This document shows positions 12,001-21,362 of a DNA stretch of 64,000 nucleotides, piece by piece. Below the pieces are notes generated by a model that had not been told where the DNA came from, searched no databases, and was given only the letters and a program-made list of their open reading frames with translations. Both the position numbers and the translations under genes were made by a program. The first letter of the stretch is position 1. Each line of letters begins with the position of its first letter. The DNA comes from Agelas oroides (lineage: Eukaryota; Porifera; Demospongiae; Agelasida; Agelasidae), in NCBI GenBank assembly GCA_949130485.1, contig OX422194.1:8595881-8659880 (forward strand), in the 5' to 3' direction.

Positions 12001-15000
12001 GGCCCATCTACACTTGACAATCTTGGGCTTTTGTTAACTTTCATGCCCTATTTTGATGAGTATACTTGTAATTATCCACACAAAAGATGACGCCACTCTG
12101 ACAGAGTCAGATTGCAGATTCATGCGCACGCAGTGGAAACATTTTTGAGTAGCATGGTGTTTGTTGCAAATCCGAAAGTGTTTTCATTTTTGCTATGTTA
12201 GCTAAATTTTGTCATGCACTGTGGATATTTCACACATTTCATTCGGCAACCCTTCAGAGCTATGCTTTCCAGCTTGGATACGCTTGGCACGCTTGATGTT
12301 GTCCTCCGTTGGCACTTGTCTCCTCTTCCTGGTTGTTACAGAACGCAAGATCGGTCTTCTCCAACATGGCTATGCATAGAAAGTGTGACAATATGTGATG
12401 CCTGTGCCGCGAATCTCGTGGTAAGAAACCCCAGGCCTTCTCTCTCCATTATTGCATAATGCAAGCAATCAAAACCTGGAAGTTGGGGGGAAGGCCTGGG
12501 AATGTGGCTAGTCCTGATCACCTTATTTTTTGTTGTTTCAGTGTGTCTGCAACCAAGGGCAACCACACTGCTTGGTTAAAATGACTACAAGTAAAGGTTA
12601 CTGCAGTTCCAGGGTTCATTTAGCAGGTGATTAAACCAATCAAAAACACAATCACCCCCCTCAAAATCCATAAAGCTTCAAAGAACTACCAGAGACACTT
12701 GTCTGCTAGCCAATATGTACCAGTTCATAATGGATGCATAGGAACTGATCAGATAAGTGTCTGTGCTAGCTCTTTGAAGCTAGATGGAATTGTGAGAGGG
12801 TTGATGAATGATAATTTTGTTATGGAATGATACTAGCCACCTGTTCAATAAACCTGAAACTGCAGTAACCATGCACTGGTGGTCATTTTAACCAAATATA
12901 TATTTTTTGCAGTGCACTGTGTGGTTAAACAACTAAACTCTTCTTTAAGGTTACGAGTACATGTTCATGAATAAAATTAGTGTGTCACAAACTTGCAAGT
13001 ATAACATTTCCTACCCAAAAGCCACCGGATTTTTACAACATAACCAGTCGCTACAGAGGGCATTCGGCTATAGTTCAGGATAACACTAACGTTGCTACAG
13101 TACACAGTCAAGTGACAGTAGGCGGCTGCTTGGTGGAGTACGAGTACAAATTTCTATGTCATTTTACTACGACGGTAGGAGGAACTAGGAGCTATTTATG
13201 ACTTCAACAGAACCAGAGCAACTCACTGCAGGGCCACACGAAGCAGTTTTCCTCATATCTTGGAACAGAACAGAGCGGCAGTGGCTCAAAGGCTGCTGGA
13301 TACTTAAAAAACAGGTACCCAATAACTTCGAAAACAAAACCACGGCGAACTGGAAACATAAAAAGTCTTCGTGTGGCCCTGCAGCAATGTCGTACAAATA
13401 GATAAAATGCTGGTATCGGCATTCTGTGTACAACAACGCGAGCGAACTGACGTAGAAGTTTGTACTCGTACTCCACCGAGCACCCACCTACTGTCACTCA
13501 ACAGTGTACTGTAGCGAAGGTAGTGTTATGCTAAACTATAGCCGAATGCCCTCTATAGTGACTGGTTGTTGTAAATATCCAGTAGCTTTTTTGCGGCAGA
13601 AATTATACAGGCAAGTTTGTGACATACTATCATGAACTTGTACCCGTAACCTTAACTTACCCTCCACTTCTTCAATGGTGACAGTTGTTAAGTCTGGTAG
13701 TAACGTGACATTGGAGTTATTTGATGTCAGAGTCACGTTGAAACCCTCAGAGCCCTCGAGAAGAAGGTCATCAAGAATGGGTATAGTCACTGTCTGAGGT
13801 ATGGCTGCATTTGTACTATTGAATGTGAGGTCAGTAGTCACAGGTGTGTAGTCGCTCCCAGCTGGAGAAATGAGATGCAAGGAGTTGGAAGTACATATAT
13901 CTAGTATGGTACATGCAGTGCACAGCACTTCCACTCAGATTTAACAATCATTCTTGTTGAGGAATTGAAGCTGCAGCACTTCTGAGAATTATGATCCCAC
14001 CTGTAGCTGTGCCACCAGGTGCCGTTGAAAGGGTTATGATGACATCTTGTGAAATTGTTCCATTCATCACGGACACACTGACTGTAACACTGCCTGTAAC
14101 TTCTTGCACAGAGTAGGTTGTTTGGCTGAACCCAATTGTAACTGGGAAGAAATAATGGTACATAATTGGACAACACAAAAGGATTACGAAATACAAATTG
14201 TTGGTATGTTGTGACTGAGAAAAAAGAAAATTACACCCCAAGTGGAAAGAAAAAAATATAAATCAAAAGTCACAAAAGTGCATTTACATGCCCAATGTTT
14301 TAGCATTTCTTTCCCAGCCTGAGAGGACTTACTGACACCACAGCTTGAAACAGTTAGGTTTCTGTGTGCTACATTGTGATTGCCGTGTAGACCCTAGATT
14401 CTTCTGGGCACATGACGAAGAGTCAGGGAAGTAACCTTGCTCAGAAGTGTCTTGCTGGAAAGCCACGGTTTTTGAATCCTGCAAACCTTTTTTCTCAGAT
14501 CTTCAACACAATCGGTCCAAATTTCCAACCTATATTCACTTCCTGTCATCAGTAGAACTCAAACGCTGGTTGGCTGATGTTGCGTTCTTTCCCTCATGAA
14601 CATCAACGGCAGCATTCCAGCACTAAAGACACTTTTTCCATGCAAAGTTATTCCCCAGACCCTTCCTCACGTGGCCAGAAGGTCCAGAATACCTCTGAGC
14701 CTGGGTACAAGGCTACTACTACCTTTGCTGGGGAGGCCAGCGAAGCGCTGCAACCACAACCTTCTAAGGCCTCCTACCTAATTGAATAAGCCACTAGTTC
14801 TGAATGGCTTCAAAGTGCTGGTTTGTAGTGCTGTTTGCATTGACCTTGCAAAATGTGAACAAAAAAGCTGTGCACTTGAATATACTTATGTGGTTAGGCT
14901 TCCTATTCAGCCTGTAAAGAGGTTTACCACATAGTTATATTCATGTGCACAGCTTTTTGGTTCACATTTTGCAGGTCAATGCAAACAGCAGTATATAGTA

Positions 15001-17168
15001 TGTGCAGCAATTAATTAGCCTCATTCCCAGGCATGAAGAGGGCCTGGTTTCAGCAGTTTGCACACACGCTTATAAATGCCACGGAATTCCACAGCCTTCA
15101 CAAACCATTGACATACTTTGGTACATTCATGACGCAAAATTTTGACACTAAATGTTATACTGTCCGTAGATTTATTATGGTGACATATGGCATGCAAAGA
15201 ACGCACTTGATCGTGCACATCTAGCAGCCAATTTGAAGCTTTAAATAACTCCCGTGGAGTCGGTTTACAAGGAAAAGGGACTACCTAAAGGAGCTAAAAA
15301 CACCGCACAAAGCCTTTTGAGAGACATTGGTGGGTGTTGTAAAGAAACGTCATTGTCATCAAAAGCACTGTGGATGCACGGGATGTGCTGTAGTGCAGCA
15401 AGCCAGTAGCTAAGTGCACACTTCACTGAAGTGTCAAAGAAACTTATAGCTCAGTGTGCCTGTGCTGTATCGGTAGTCTACTACCAGAAAGTTGTAGCTA
15501 ATAGATCTAGCTTGTTAACAGTGTACCTTACCTTAGCCTATATACAAGGCTCCAGAGTTGCAAGTCAGGATGATGTTTGTGTGGTCACTGAAATGTCAGG
15601 TTAGCAGTGGTATAAAAAAATTGCATATTCTCAACTTTAGTATCTTCATGTTAAGACAGCTAGTTTGGCCACTGTAAAATCCTGAGTCACCATAGGTTGA
15701 TGGCAAATGTCTGGCCCCGTGCAATCGCCGTGGATCAGCTCTCAACCTTAGCACTTTCATGGATAACCAAGAGTCACCAGACCCTTCCTTCCCTGTGTGT
15801 GATACTGAAAGCGATCCATGGTGGGGTTGGTTGGGTCTGGCTTGCGAGACTAGGTCCTGGGTACAAGGCTACAAAGGCAGTGAAATTGACAGTACACAAA
15901 CAATCTAGCTTGCTAGCGGCCATAAATGCAATACCAGGAATGAAGCCTCTCAGTTGTCCCAGCCAGTTTATTTTGGGACAACAAAGGGCTGTCAAGAACT
16001 AGGAGAAAGAGCTATCCCATAAATGTTCTACTTTGGTGTTTGTTTGTTGCTACAACTGCTACTATCAAGAACTTCACTTTGGGACAAGACTGAGAACTGA
16101 AGGCCAGGAACTCTTTGCTTTTCTGCTTTGACCAAAAAATGTTTGTGTTTGAGAATCCATTGCTCACATGATCTAATCTAACACAAGAAATTTTATGGGT
16201 GGATCTTAACGCATGCCCAATCATATTATTTAATTTGTATGTGTTGTATTTAAATAAATACGTACACACCAGGGGGGGTAAGACAAGGTCTAAGAATCAC
16301 GTGAAAAAATTATTTCCATTCGTAAGTATGCGGAAAGTTCACGGGGAATTACAGAGATTAAACAAGTAAGCACTCGTTGGGATCGATGGTTGAAACACTT
16401 GGTAGAACATCCCTACATCATTGGAAAGTTGGAGAAATCCCTGGATATGGGCGAGCTCACCTTCCATGCTGAGAAAATTGCAAGTTACCGATTGCAACAG
16501 CAAACCAATGTGCATGTTTTAGCTTCAGCGTGGCAAACTACTCTCGAAAATTGCACAAAAAGCACTCAATAAGGGCTGCAGCACACCGAATCATACGATT
16601 TCACTGAGCATTACATCATTAGAGTGCTGAGTGCACATGAGCTTGTCCTACCCCCCTGGGTACACACCACCAACACAGAGCCTAATTACAGGGTTTTGCC
16701 TCAAGCTCAAAGCGTTGAAGTCGTCAGCTGGCTGTGAACAAAATATTATTGGCATATAATTAGATAAAGGTAAGTCATATTACATAACCATAGCCTCAGC
16801 AGTGCAAACTTTCACCTTCATATGCGGAGCTCAATACATGTACAGGTTTCGTTTTTCACATTTTAAAGTAGTGTTGCAAATATTGAGAAAAATAAAACTC
16901 TCTACTTCTGTATTGCATGCAGCAAAACAACGGCACTGTGAAAATACATTTTACATGGTGTTTGTGCAGACTGCAGACCTACAGATCAGTAGGGCCACAC
17001 TTGTTTACCAATGAGCATAGATAGCTTTTTGTTGTTGTTGTGTTAAGTTGACGAAACCATGCATGCCTGCCAATGGCTACTACTATGCCTACCTTGTGCC
17101 TGGACACCGACACAGAGGCCAAGTATTAGCTGGAGTAGCAGCACCCCCACTCTCGGAAATCTCCGCAT
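1..17168 (-). CDS. Gene A: NIDO / Calx-beta repeat cell-surface protein (3' part outside window)
   Basis: This is the leftmost of three paralogous minus-strand genes. Reading right to left: a signal-peptide exon (17093-17168), three NIDO exons (11056-11192, 10693-10977, 9740-9965), then eight Calx-beta domains made of paired 141-nt and 201-nt exons down to position 184, where the gene leaves the window. Every junction I placed has GT-AG ends on the minus strand and keeps phase. Intron 1 is about 5.9 kb and contains an orphan Calx-beta exon pair and several transposons. By analogy with genes B and C, Ig, FN3 and transmembrane exons should follow to the left; these are not visible. A role in calcium-dependent adhesion or recognition is inferred from domain content. 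The domain families are clear; the exact transcript is a hand model. Confidence 0.75.
184..9611 (-). CDS. Gene A Calx-beta array (eight domains, ~1-kb tandem units)
   Basis: Eight Calx-beta domains, each split over two exons. First halves (141 nt each): 9471-9611, 8396-8536, 7469-7609, 5223-5363, 4241-4381, 3212-3352, 1577-1717, 559-699; hallmark GFNQTTYSVREDAGSVTV. Second halves (201 nt each): 8949-9149, 8024-8224, 7046-7246, 4809-5009, 3788-3988, 2759-2959, 1134-1334, 184-384; hallmark VTIPILDDLLLEGSEVFNVTL. Calx-beta domains bind calcium through acidic residues such as those in ILDD and EGSE. Exon lengths never vary, and introns between units are also near-identical, so the array grew by tandem duplication of a roughly 1.0-kb genomic unit and may be homogenised by conversion. 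Two units are enlarged by the transposons at 1986-2590 and 5625-6874. Confidence 0.85.
1986..2590. mobile_element. 605-bp inverted-repeat DNA transposon (MULE-like), copy 1
   Basis: Ends are long inverted repeats beginning TAGCCTCATTCCCAGGC and ending GCCTGGGAACGAGGCTA, with matching inner segments including GCGCATGCGCTTAA and TTAAGCGCATGCGC. It is flanked by an exact 9-bp duplication CCTCTTACC (1977-1985 and 2591-2599). No transposase is encoded, so it is non-autonomous. A 9-bp duplication with long terminal repeats points to the Mutator/MULE group, by inference. It lies in an intron of the gene A Calx-beta array. Confidence 0.85.
6128..6767. mobile_element. 640-bp nested inverted-repeat element carrying a helicase fragment (Pack-MULE-like)
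   Basis: Terminal inverted repeats start TAGCCTCGTACCCAGGCC and extend about 55-65 bases (inner part includes GTGGCCTGGTATCCACTG). Flanks are GTCAATACT and ATCAATACT, a 9-bp duplication with one difference. The interior is unlike the 605-bp relatives and contains on the minus strand a RecQ-like helicase fragment. Termini of this family with a foreign gene fragment inside match the definition of a Pack-type transposon. Confidence 0.8.
6308..6590 (-). pseudogene. Captured RecQ-type DNA helicase fragment
   Basis: The minus strand reads LKEEQLDAIKCIYDGKDVF, then WLPTGFGKSICYETLP (Walker A, motif I) and IVLVVSPLVSLI (motif Ia of RecQ-family SF2 helicases). About 90 residues are open. Motif II (DEAH/DEVH) and everything downstream are missing, so it covers only the first helicase motifs. 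The open frame and intact Walker A suggest fairly recent capture. Whether it is transcribed is unknown. Confidence 0.8.
9740..11192 (-). CDS. Gene A NIDO-domain exons (three)
   Basis: Three exons encode the N-terminal globular region. 11056-11192 begins SAFYSFGVSAGDTQL, the typical lead-in of a NIDO domain (nidogen/alpha-tectorin type). 10693-10977 holds NPNGVLSFRRPF and LIAPFWDDVDIR, the hallmark FW-D-VD motif. 9740-9965 holds NTFQAVVATDGQQTF, AIEWGDGATIGFNAG and GLYINRVDL. NIDO domains occur in extracellular adhesive and basement-membrane proteins. The 285-nt middle exon is 9-12 nt shorter than in B and C, and the third is 9 nt shorter, all in frame. A 598-bp transposon begins nine bases beyond the donor of the middle exon. 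Confidence 0.8.
10087..10684. mobile_element. 598-bp inverted-repeat transposon next to a gene A splice donor
   Basis: Begins TAGCCTCGTCCCCAG and ends CTGGGGACGAGGCTA, with terminal repeats of about 80 bases (both sides carry the GGGGGGAGGAGAGAGCC block and a GTCGAC block). Exact 9-bp duplication GTAGATACC at 10078-10086 and 10685-10693. Genes B and C have the unoccupied sequence. On the minus strand the duplicated 9-mer is GGTATCTAC, the last exon base plus the intron start. Confidence 0.88.
11480..11875. repeat. Dispersed repeat, older copy
   Basis: Aligns with 39860-40450, but many CG positions there are TG or CA here (for example GCTCACGCCCAGG versus ACTCATGCTCAGG). The open frames in this stretch on both strands are not conserved and are not genes. 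Confidence 0.65.
11900..12480. other. Non-genic stretch of gene A intron 1
   Basis: No exon, terminal repeat or structured RNA recognised. Around 12430-12510 a short inverted pair (CCCCAGGCCTTC / GAAGGCCTGGG) suggests a remnant of the local transposon family. From 12510 sequence like the Calx-beta introns begins. Confidence 0.4.
12577..12892. mobile_element. 316-bp inverted-repeat element (MITE)
   Basis: Left end GGTTAAAATGACTACAAG and right end CTGGTGGTCATTTTAACC, continuing inward with GGTTACTGCAGTTCCAG against CTGAAACTGCAGTAACC; arms about 40 bases. It interrupts a stretch that otherwise matches the Calx-beta intron consensus near the orphan exon pair. Non-coding. Confidence 0.7.
12949..13651. 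mobile_element. 703-bp foldback element with TTAA flanks
   Basis: Arms of roughly 250-280 bases are inverted copies: the left begins GGTTACGAGTACATGTTCAT, the right ends with the complement ATGAACTTGTACCCGTAACC. Flanked by TTAA at 12945-12948 and 13652-13655, the target of piggyBac and Kolobok elements. It inserted in the TTAA a few bases intronic of the orphan Calx-beta donor, which survives (CTTACC). No transposase frame is evident. Confidence 0.8.
13661..14141 (-). CDS. Orphan Calx-beta exon pair in intron 1 of gene A
   Basis: A complete Calx-beta domain lies between the signal-peptide exon and the NIDO exons. The first half-exon is 14001-14141 (141 nt; TIGFSQTTYSVQE...), the second 13661-13861 (201 nt; GSDYTPVTTDLTFNS...). 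Both are open, with intact acceptor (TTCCCAG) and donor (GTAAGT and GTGGGA) sites and the same phase 1-1 as the array exons. It is closest to the gene A array, so it is probably a transposed or left-over unit. A 703-bp foldback element with TTAA ends has landed a few bases outside the donor of the second half-exon. It could be an alternative exon placing a Calx-beta domain before NIDO, or a relic. Confidence 0.55.
14250..14828. other. Non-genic stretch right of the orphan Calx-beta pair
   Basis: No conserved exon seen. GAGCCTGGGTACAAGGCTA near 14697-14715 is a solitary transposon terminus. Open frames here have no recognisable domain. Confidence 0.4.
14829..14989. mobile_element. 160-bp foldback element
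   Basis: Left arm runs CTGTTTGCATTGACC, GCAAAATGTGAAC, AAAGCTGTGCAC; the right arm is the reverse complement (GTGCACAGCTTTTTGG, GTTCACATTTTGCAGG, TCAATGCAAACAG). Arms are about 70 bases with small mismatches. Intergenic/intron 1 of gene A. Confidence 0.75.
15018..15265. mobile_element. Truncated, diverged relative of the 605-bp transposon
   Basis: It starts TAGCCTCATTCCCAGGC, then jumps to sequence matching the inside of 1986-2590 in reverse orientation (ACTGTCCGTAGATTTAT..., CAGCCAATTTGAAGCT, CCCGTGGAGTCGG). The other end is missing. Many CG-to-TG type differences suggest an old copy. Confidence 0.7.
15266..16260. other. Non-genic stretch of gene A intron 1
   Basis: No recognised gene or complete element. 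TCCTGGGTACAAGGCTACA at about 15854 is another solitary terminus. The open frames at 15697-16002 and 15774-15995 overlap on opposite strands and look incidental. Confidence 0.4.
16270..16659. mobile_element. 390-bp hAT-like non-autonomous element
   Basis: Ends CAGGGGGGGTAAGACAAG and CTTGTCCTACCCCCCTGG are inverted repeats, and GTACACAC flanks both sides (16262-16269, 16660-16667), an 8-bp duplication as made by hAT transposases. The interior has an open plus-strand stretch (16390-16572, TRWDRWLKHLVEHPY upstream and in frame) that I do not recognise; it may be a captured or residual fragment. Confidence 0.7.
17093..17168 (-). CDS. Gene A exon 1: signal-peptide exon
   Basis: On the minus strand an ATG at 17168 opens a 76-nt exon encoding 25 residues: two arginines and a proline, then a hydrophobic core (VGVLLLQLILGLCVGV) and a small-residue end (QAQ), a textbook signal peptide. 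It ends in phase 1 at a CAAG|GTAGGC donor. The same 76-nt exon, with few substitutions, lies upstream of genes B (41948-42023) and C (62522-62597). Because it precedes all three NIDO genes in the same orientation and phase I assign it as their first exon, joining at a TG-AAC acceptor in the first NIDO exon. An alternative start inside that next exon is discussed in the findings. Confidence 0.6.
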
Positions 17169-17396
17169 ATCGCTCTGACTCTTCGATCACCCACTTTGAA
17201 TGTGTTCGACTACTACCTTGCAATCTTCAGTCTTCCCGCGGCCTTGCCTTGAATCCACCGTTCTAATTTTTGGAACGTTTTCACCCGAAGCTACGACATA
17301 CAGTTTGACCGAACCGACACCAGACGAGACTGCAACAGAGGCTGCTTAGAAAGCTTACGGCTGAGTGGAATTTCCTGAACGAGGTTAAGGTCTCCT

Positions 17397-17514
17397 AGCC
17401 TCGTTCCCATGCAGGCCTCGAGGTTCGTCGCTTGCAGTACGAATCGCGCAGAAGGTCCATAGTACAGGTATACTGCAAACGACAAACGCTGGTATGAGGC
17501 CTGGGAACGAGGCA
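17397..17514. mobile_element. Miniature inverted-repeat copy, same terminus family
   Basis: About 118 bases starting TAGCCTCGTTCCCATGCAGG and ending GGCCTGGGAACGAGGCAATA. Only the terminal 20 or so bases are inverted repeats. Flanking duplications are not clear. It lies upstream of gene A exon 1. Confidence 0.6.
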
Positions 17515-17714
17515 ATATAATACACGGAAGCGGCTTCCATGAAGCCATGTCCTGCTACTCACGAAAAAGGAGTCTTGTAGATGAAGCTATGTCATTGTAG
17601 GTACAGCTGAGTAGCAAATTACTCGTCCTGTGAATAAGTGTTGTGTTGTGCCGTAGTTTTTGCATTATTTAATTATGAGCGCGTGCGTGAGTGAACTGCT
17701 ACTCATGCAGCCAA

Positions 17715-18399
17715 CCAGGTCATAAACAGAAGTACTCATGCATGTCGTCTGTGTAGAGGTTGTACAAAGGATGGAGGAAAGATGAATACAGTTCCTGACA
17801 GTTAACATAGGATAACACTGCCATGTCACTACAAGCAGCAAAAACAATGTCTCTTTTAGGGCTGCAATGACATGACTAAATTTTATATCATATGTCATGT
17901 AATTTTATGTCATAACATGATGATATGTCGTGACATGAAGTTCATTTCTGAAAGTACATGTAATCACGAAAAAAGTCATAAGTGACTCATTAACTTAGTA
18001 TGCTAGTGTTTGGTAAGTTACGAGTACATGTGACCTTTCACATAATATAGGTTTGTTGGCTCAAATTTGCTACATTTTGTGTCAGCTTCTTGTGTGTTCA
18101 GGCAAATCCCAGCTAAGTAGCTAATTATGCAAATGCACACTGTTTATAATTATCGATATAGACTTGGCTTATGTCATATCATGTCAAGACTACTTTATGT
18201 CATGACAAAATGACATACAGTATATCGTGGCAGCCCTAATCTCTTTGATTCCTGTATAAAGATGGACATCAAACTAAACATGATGATTACAATGATATAC
18301 TAGGAATCATCCTCTGAGGTTGTACCTTGAGCAAACTTGTTCTCCAGCTCTGTGTTTCCAATGGCCTTAGCTGACTGACACATTTGTCTCAAGAGCTCT
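17715..18399 (-). pseudogene. Decayed copy of the MTR4 3' end
   Basis: 18239-18399 matches the MTR4 penultimate exon and its 3' flank (LLRQMCQSAKAIGNTELENK), cut off abruptly at 18399. 17715-17856 matches the last exon and 3' untranslated sequence, with part of the codons before the stop missing. A hAT-type element (17857-18238) splits the two. The fragment lies just upstream of gene A exon 1, the same relation MTR4 has to gene C, so it travelled with the tandem duplication of the receptor gene. It lacks the upstream exons and cannot make a helicase. Confidence 0.85.
17857..18238. mobile_element. 382-bp hAT-like element inside the MTR4 fragment
   Basis: Ends TAGGGCTGCAATGACATGAC and GTGGCAGCCCTA are the common hAT terminal type. 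Flanks GTCTCTTT and ATCTCTTT give an 8-bp duplication with one difference. The interior is AT-rich with many ATGACAT/ATGTCAT repeats. Comparison with intact MTR4 at 63180-63200 confirms the host sequence is interrupted here. Confidence 0.8.
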
Positions 18400-18587
18400 G
18401 AAGCAAGAAAGATAATCACATTCATATGTGGTAAATAAATTGTGGTTTTGCAAGACTTTTTTGCAATTTGCTGTGTAAGATAAGCTATCTAAACATGTGC
18501 TCAGTTGAGCTTCAGGGCATACTTACTTTTCTATGAACAAGCTTGTATGTTTACTTAGTAATAACAACAAGGACCAGTTAGTCTGGG

Positions 18588-18668
18588 ATTTACAACAACC
18601 ACCTTTGTCTTTGAGCTCCATCCTCAGAGTGGACTGGTTATTGACCATAAATCCCAGGCTACCATGCA
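18588..18668. mobile_element. Short inverted-repeat element, gene B 3' region
   Basis: AGTCTGGGATTTACAACAAC at one end and GACCATAAATCCCAGGCT at the other form inverted repeats about 85 bases long overall. The same element lies at 44579-44670 in gene C, so it predates the duplication. Confidence 0.65.
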
Positions 18669-18877
18669 TTATCTATACACTGCATATAATCAGCTTCTGC
18701 TCATAAATCCCCTCCAGAGTATTTGTGCTATATACAAAGTGAGAAAATTCATATTGTACTAAAAAACTTCTCAACAAGCATCACCAGATTTATAGCTATA
18801 CTGTGTTCTACATGATGGGCTAAAATCATTGTCTGCTGTCAGTCGCAGGGCCAAGTCAATTCAACACGATGTTGGGG

Positions 18878-20038
18878 CTATAAAGCACTCTCTTTGTTTT
18901 CCTCCTCTTCACTAATACTGCCATCCTCTCCACCTGTTTCCACTGTCTTATTCTTCAGTACAATATCTTGTACTCCTCCAGATCGAGACTTGATGGCTCT
19001 ACCATGCCTGTAAAATATAAAATCTGTCATAAATTCGTGGTAGAGTGGGATAGAAGCAAGTAGAATCAATAGAACCAGGTAGAACTATTCAGTGTAGAGT
19101 GGAGTCAGTACACAGGCATCAGAATTTCAGACATGCCGGAATTCTTTTATAACCCAAGCATGTTTCCTCTAAGACTAAGAATCAGTGTAAACAAGATCGT
19201 TGATTTTTTCTTATTCTTCTTTGGAGGCGCTTGTTGGAAGATAATGCACCTTAACACCACAGAGACTATACCAGTAAACGCAGCTCCTACCTTGATATAT
19301 ATATTGTACTCACATATTGTTAAGTGCATACACTATATCTCCACAAGAAGGGAATGAGTGCCTAACCGACTACCGCGAGGTGCATTCAGTGTGGGCTTAG
19401 TTACGCAGTGACTGCATGCAAACCAGTGCTTAATAACGAATATGTGCTTGTCAGCGAAATGCGCTTAACACGCTGAGTATGGTAGTTTAACAAAAAACAC
19501 AAAGTGTATGTCATGAAGGTGAGCAACAGTGAATGAACTGCTAATTATGGCCCACCAATCCTGTTGTTAGTAAGCTGTTATGCTCTAGATTTTTGTTTGA
19601 AGTACGAAGGCTCTTGTTTTTTCCCCCCTCTCCTTTCCACAAGATCCATGGCGTGAGGCTATAGAAGTGTACATATACAACATACATGTACATGCAATTT
19701 AAACCCTATGTACATGCAGTGTTTCCCTTGTTTAGTTGTTACCCTACAACTACTATGTTCCCTTACTTTTTCTCTTTGAACAACTTATACTTTTTACGGC
19801 GGCGTCTCTTCACGTTAACCATAAACACATGGAGGGCAATAATGACATCGATAATCAGTATGATGAGGAGAACGCAAACTGCGACCACTGGACCAACAAT
19901 AGCTCCAACATTAACAGGTGGTACAGGAGTGACTGTTGAAAGTAGAATCATAGCAATTCACAGCAAGTTCTGAGTCTATATTCGACAGTAATTTTGCTTA
20001 CTGAATGTTTGAGGAATACTGTCTTCAAAAATAGTAGA
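18878..20038 (-). CDS. Gene B transmembrane and cytoplasmic-tail exons
   Basis: A 37-nt linker exon (20002-20038) is followed by 19767-19932, encoding VGAIVGPVVAVCVLLIILII, a single hydrophobic helix with a strongly basic stop-transfer run (KRRRRKKYK). The tail exon 18878-19007 encodes HGRAIKSRSGG, an acidic stretch (SISEEEENKE) and ends S-A-L at a TAG stop. The cytoplasmic part is only about 55 residues, with no kinase or phosphatase domain. The final residues fit a class I PDZ ligand (S/T-x-hydrophobic). Phases 166 + 130 nt close exactly on the stop. Confidence 0.8.
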
Positions 20039-21324
20039 CTGCAGATCAACAAAGAAACAAAATTACACCAATATAGTTACATAGTTAGAATGGTAACTCA
20101 CATTCAAACCTGAGTACAATCTAATGAAGACTGTGTACTCTTGCTCAATGCTCAGAGGGACATTCACAAATGTCTCATTGTCCAGCATGTATGTCTGCCT
20201 GTCTCCGATAAGAAATGTGCTTTGGAAGTCCTCTACCCTGATGGCTGCTGCAACATAGTAGGAAGTCTGGTTCTGGCCATCTGGGAGAAGCGTGTTGTCT
20301 GGGATTTCCGTCCTGGTGTTGGTAGCATTACTGCCACGCACAATAACTATCTTGTAGTGACTGCATTTGTGTACCAGGGGGAAAAGGAGCTATTATATCT
20401 GGTTATAAGTATCATACACAGCTTTGTAGATGCACTCCTAGTCTTCTAGCTGGGTGGCTAATGACTGATTACATGCATGTACAACATATTTACCTTAGTG
20501 GTCCAAAAGTGGTCTGGAAAGAGCCAATGGTCATCAGGTAAGTGCCCTCCTCTATAGTGGCATTCACACTGACAATTTCAGGTGGATACACTGCAACAAG
20601 TATGTATAAATACAACACATAATTTAGCACACACACACACACACAAGTCTGAGTGATTGGTTGGTCTCTACCTCCAAATGTGGTGGTTTCTGTTACCCTA
20701 GCACCCTCTCCCTCTCCTGCATCGGTGCTGGCAGTCACACGGATGTTGTATGCAGTGTTTGGGGACAGTCCTTCCAATGTATAGAGGCTCCCAGGTTCGT
20801 AGTCTGGTAGAACAACACTCCTTTCCACACTTGAGCTGGCTGGCTGGTAGTATACCTGTTAATGGTGGCCAACATAAAGGGAGAAAGAGAAAATTGCTAC
20901 AAGAAAAAACAAAAAAACAAAACAAAATAAAGCAACAAAAAAACAAACAAATTTGTTGCATAAGAAAATACTTGCTTACTACATTTGCATCACTTTTCTA
21001 CCACGCAGGAGTTTATTACAGTAATCCAGTCTTGTACCATGTTAATTCAAGAAATGCAGTGGTCAATGAGAATTTAGTGGGAGATGATTCCCCCAGGGGA
21101 ACTTTGTTAGTCTATCACTGAATATTGAAACAGTTTTATACATTGGCAAGAAGATGACAATCAGCTTATACCCCTTGCATAGTGTTACAGAGCATGGAAA
21201 GTATTTGTGGCTCACTGTGTACTGAGTGATGTTGCCATTTGGCTGGAGAGGAGCTGCCCAGGTGAGGTTGAGGGATATATGGAAGACGCTCTGCACTTGG
21301 AGACCAACTGGTGAAGAGGGAGCT

Positions 21325-21362
<38 letters not shown>

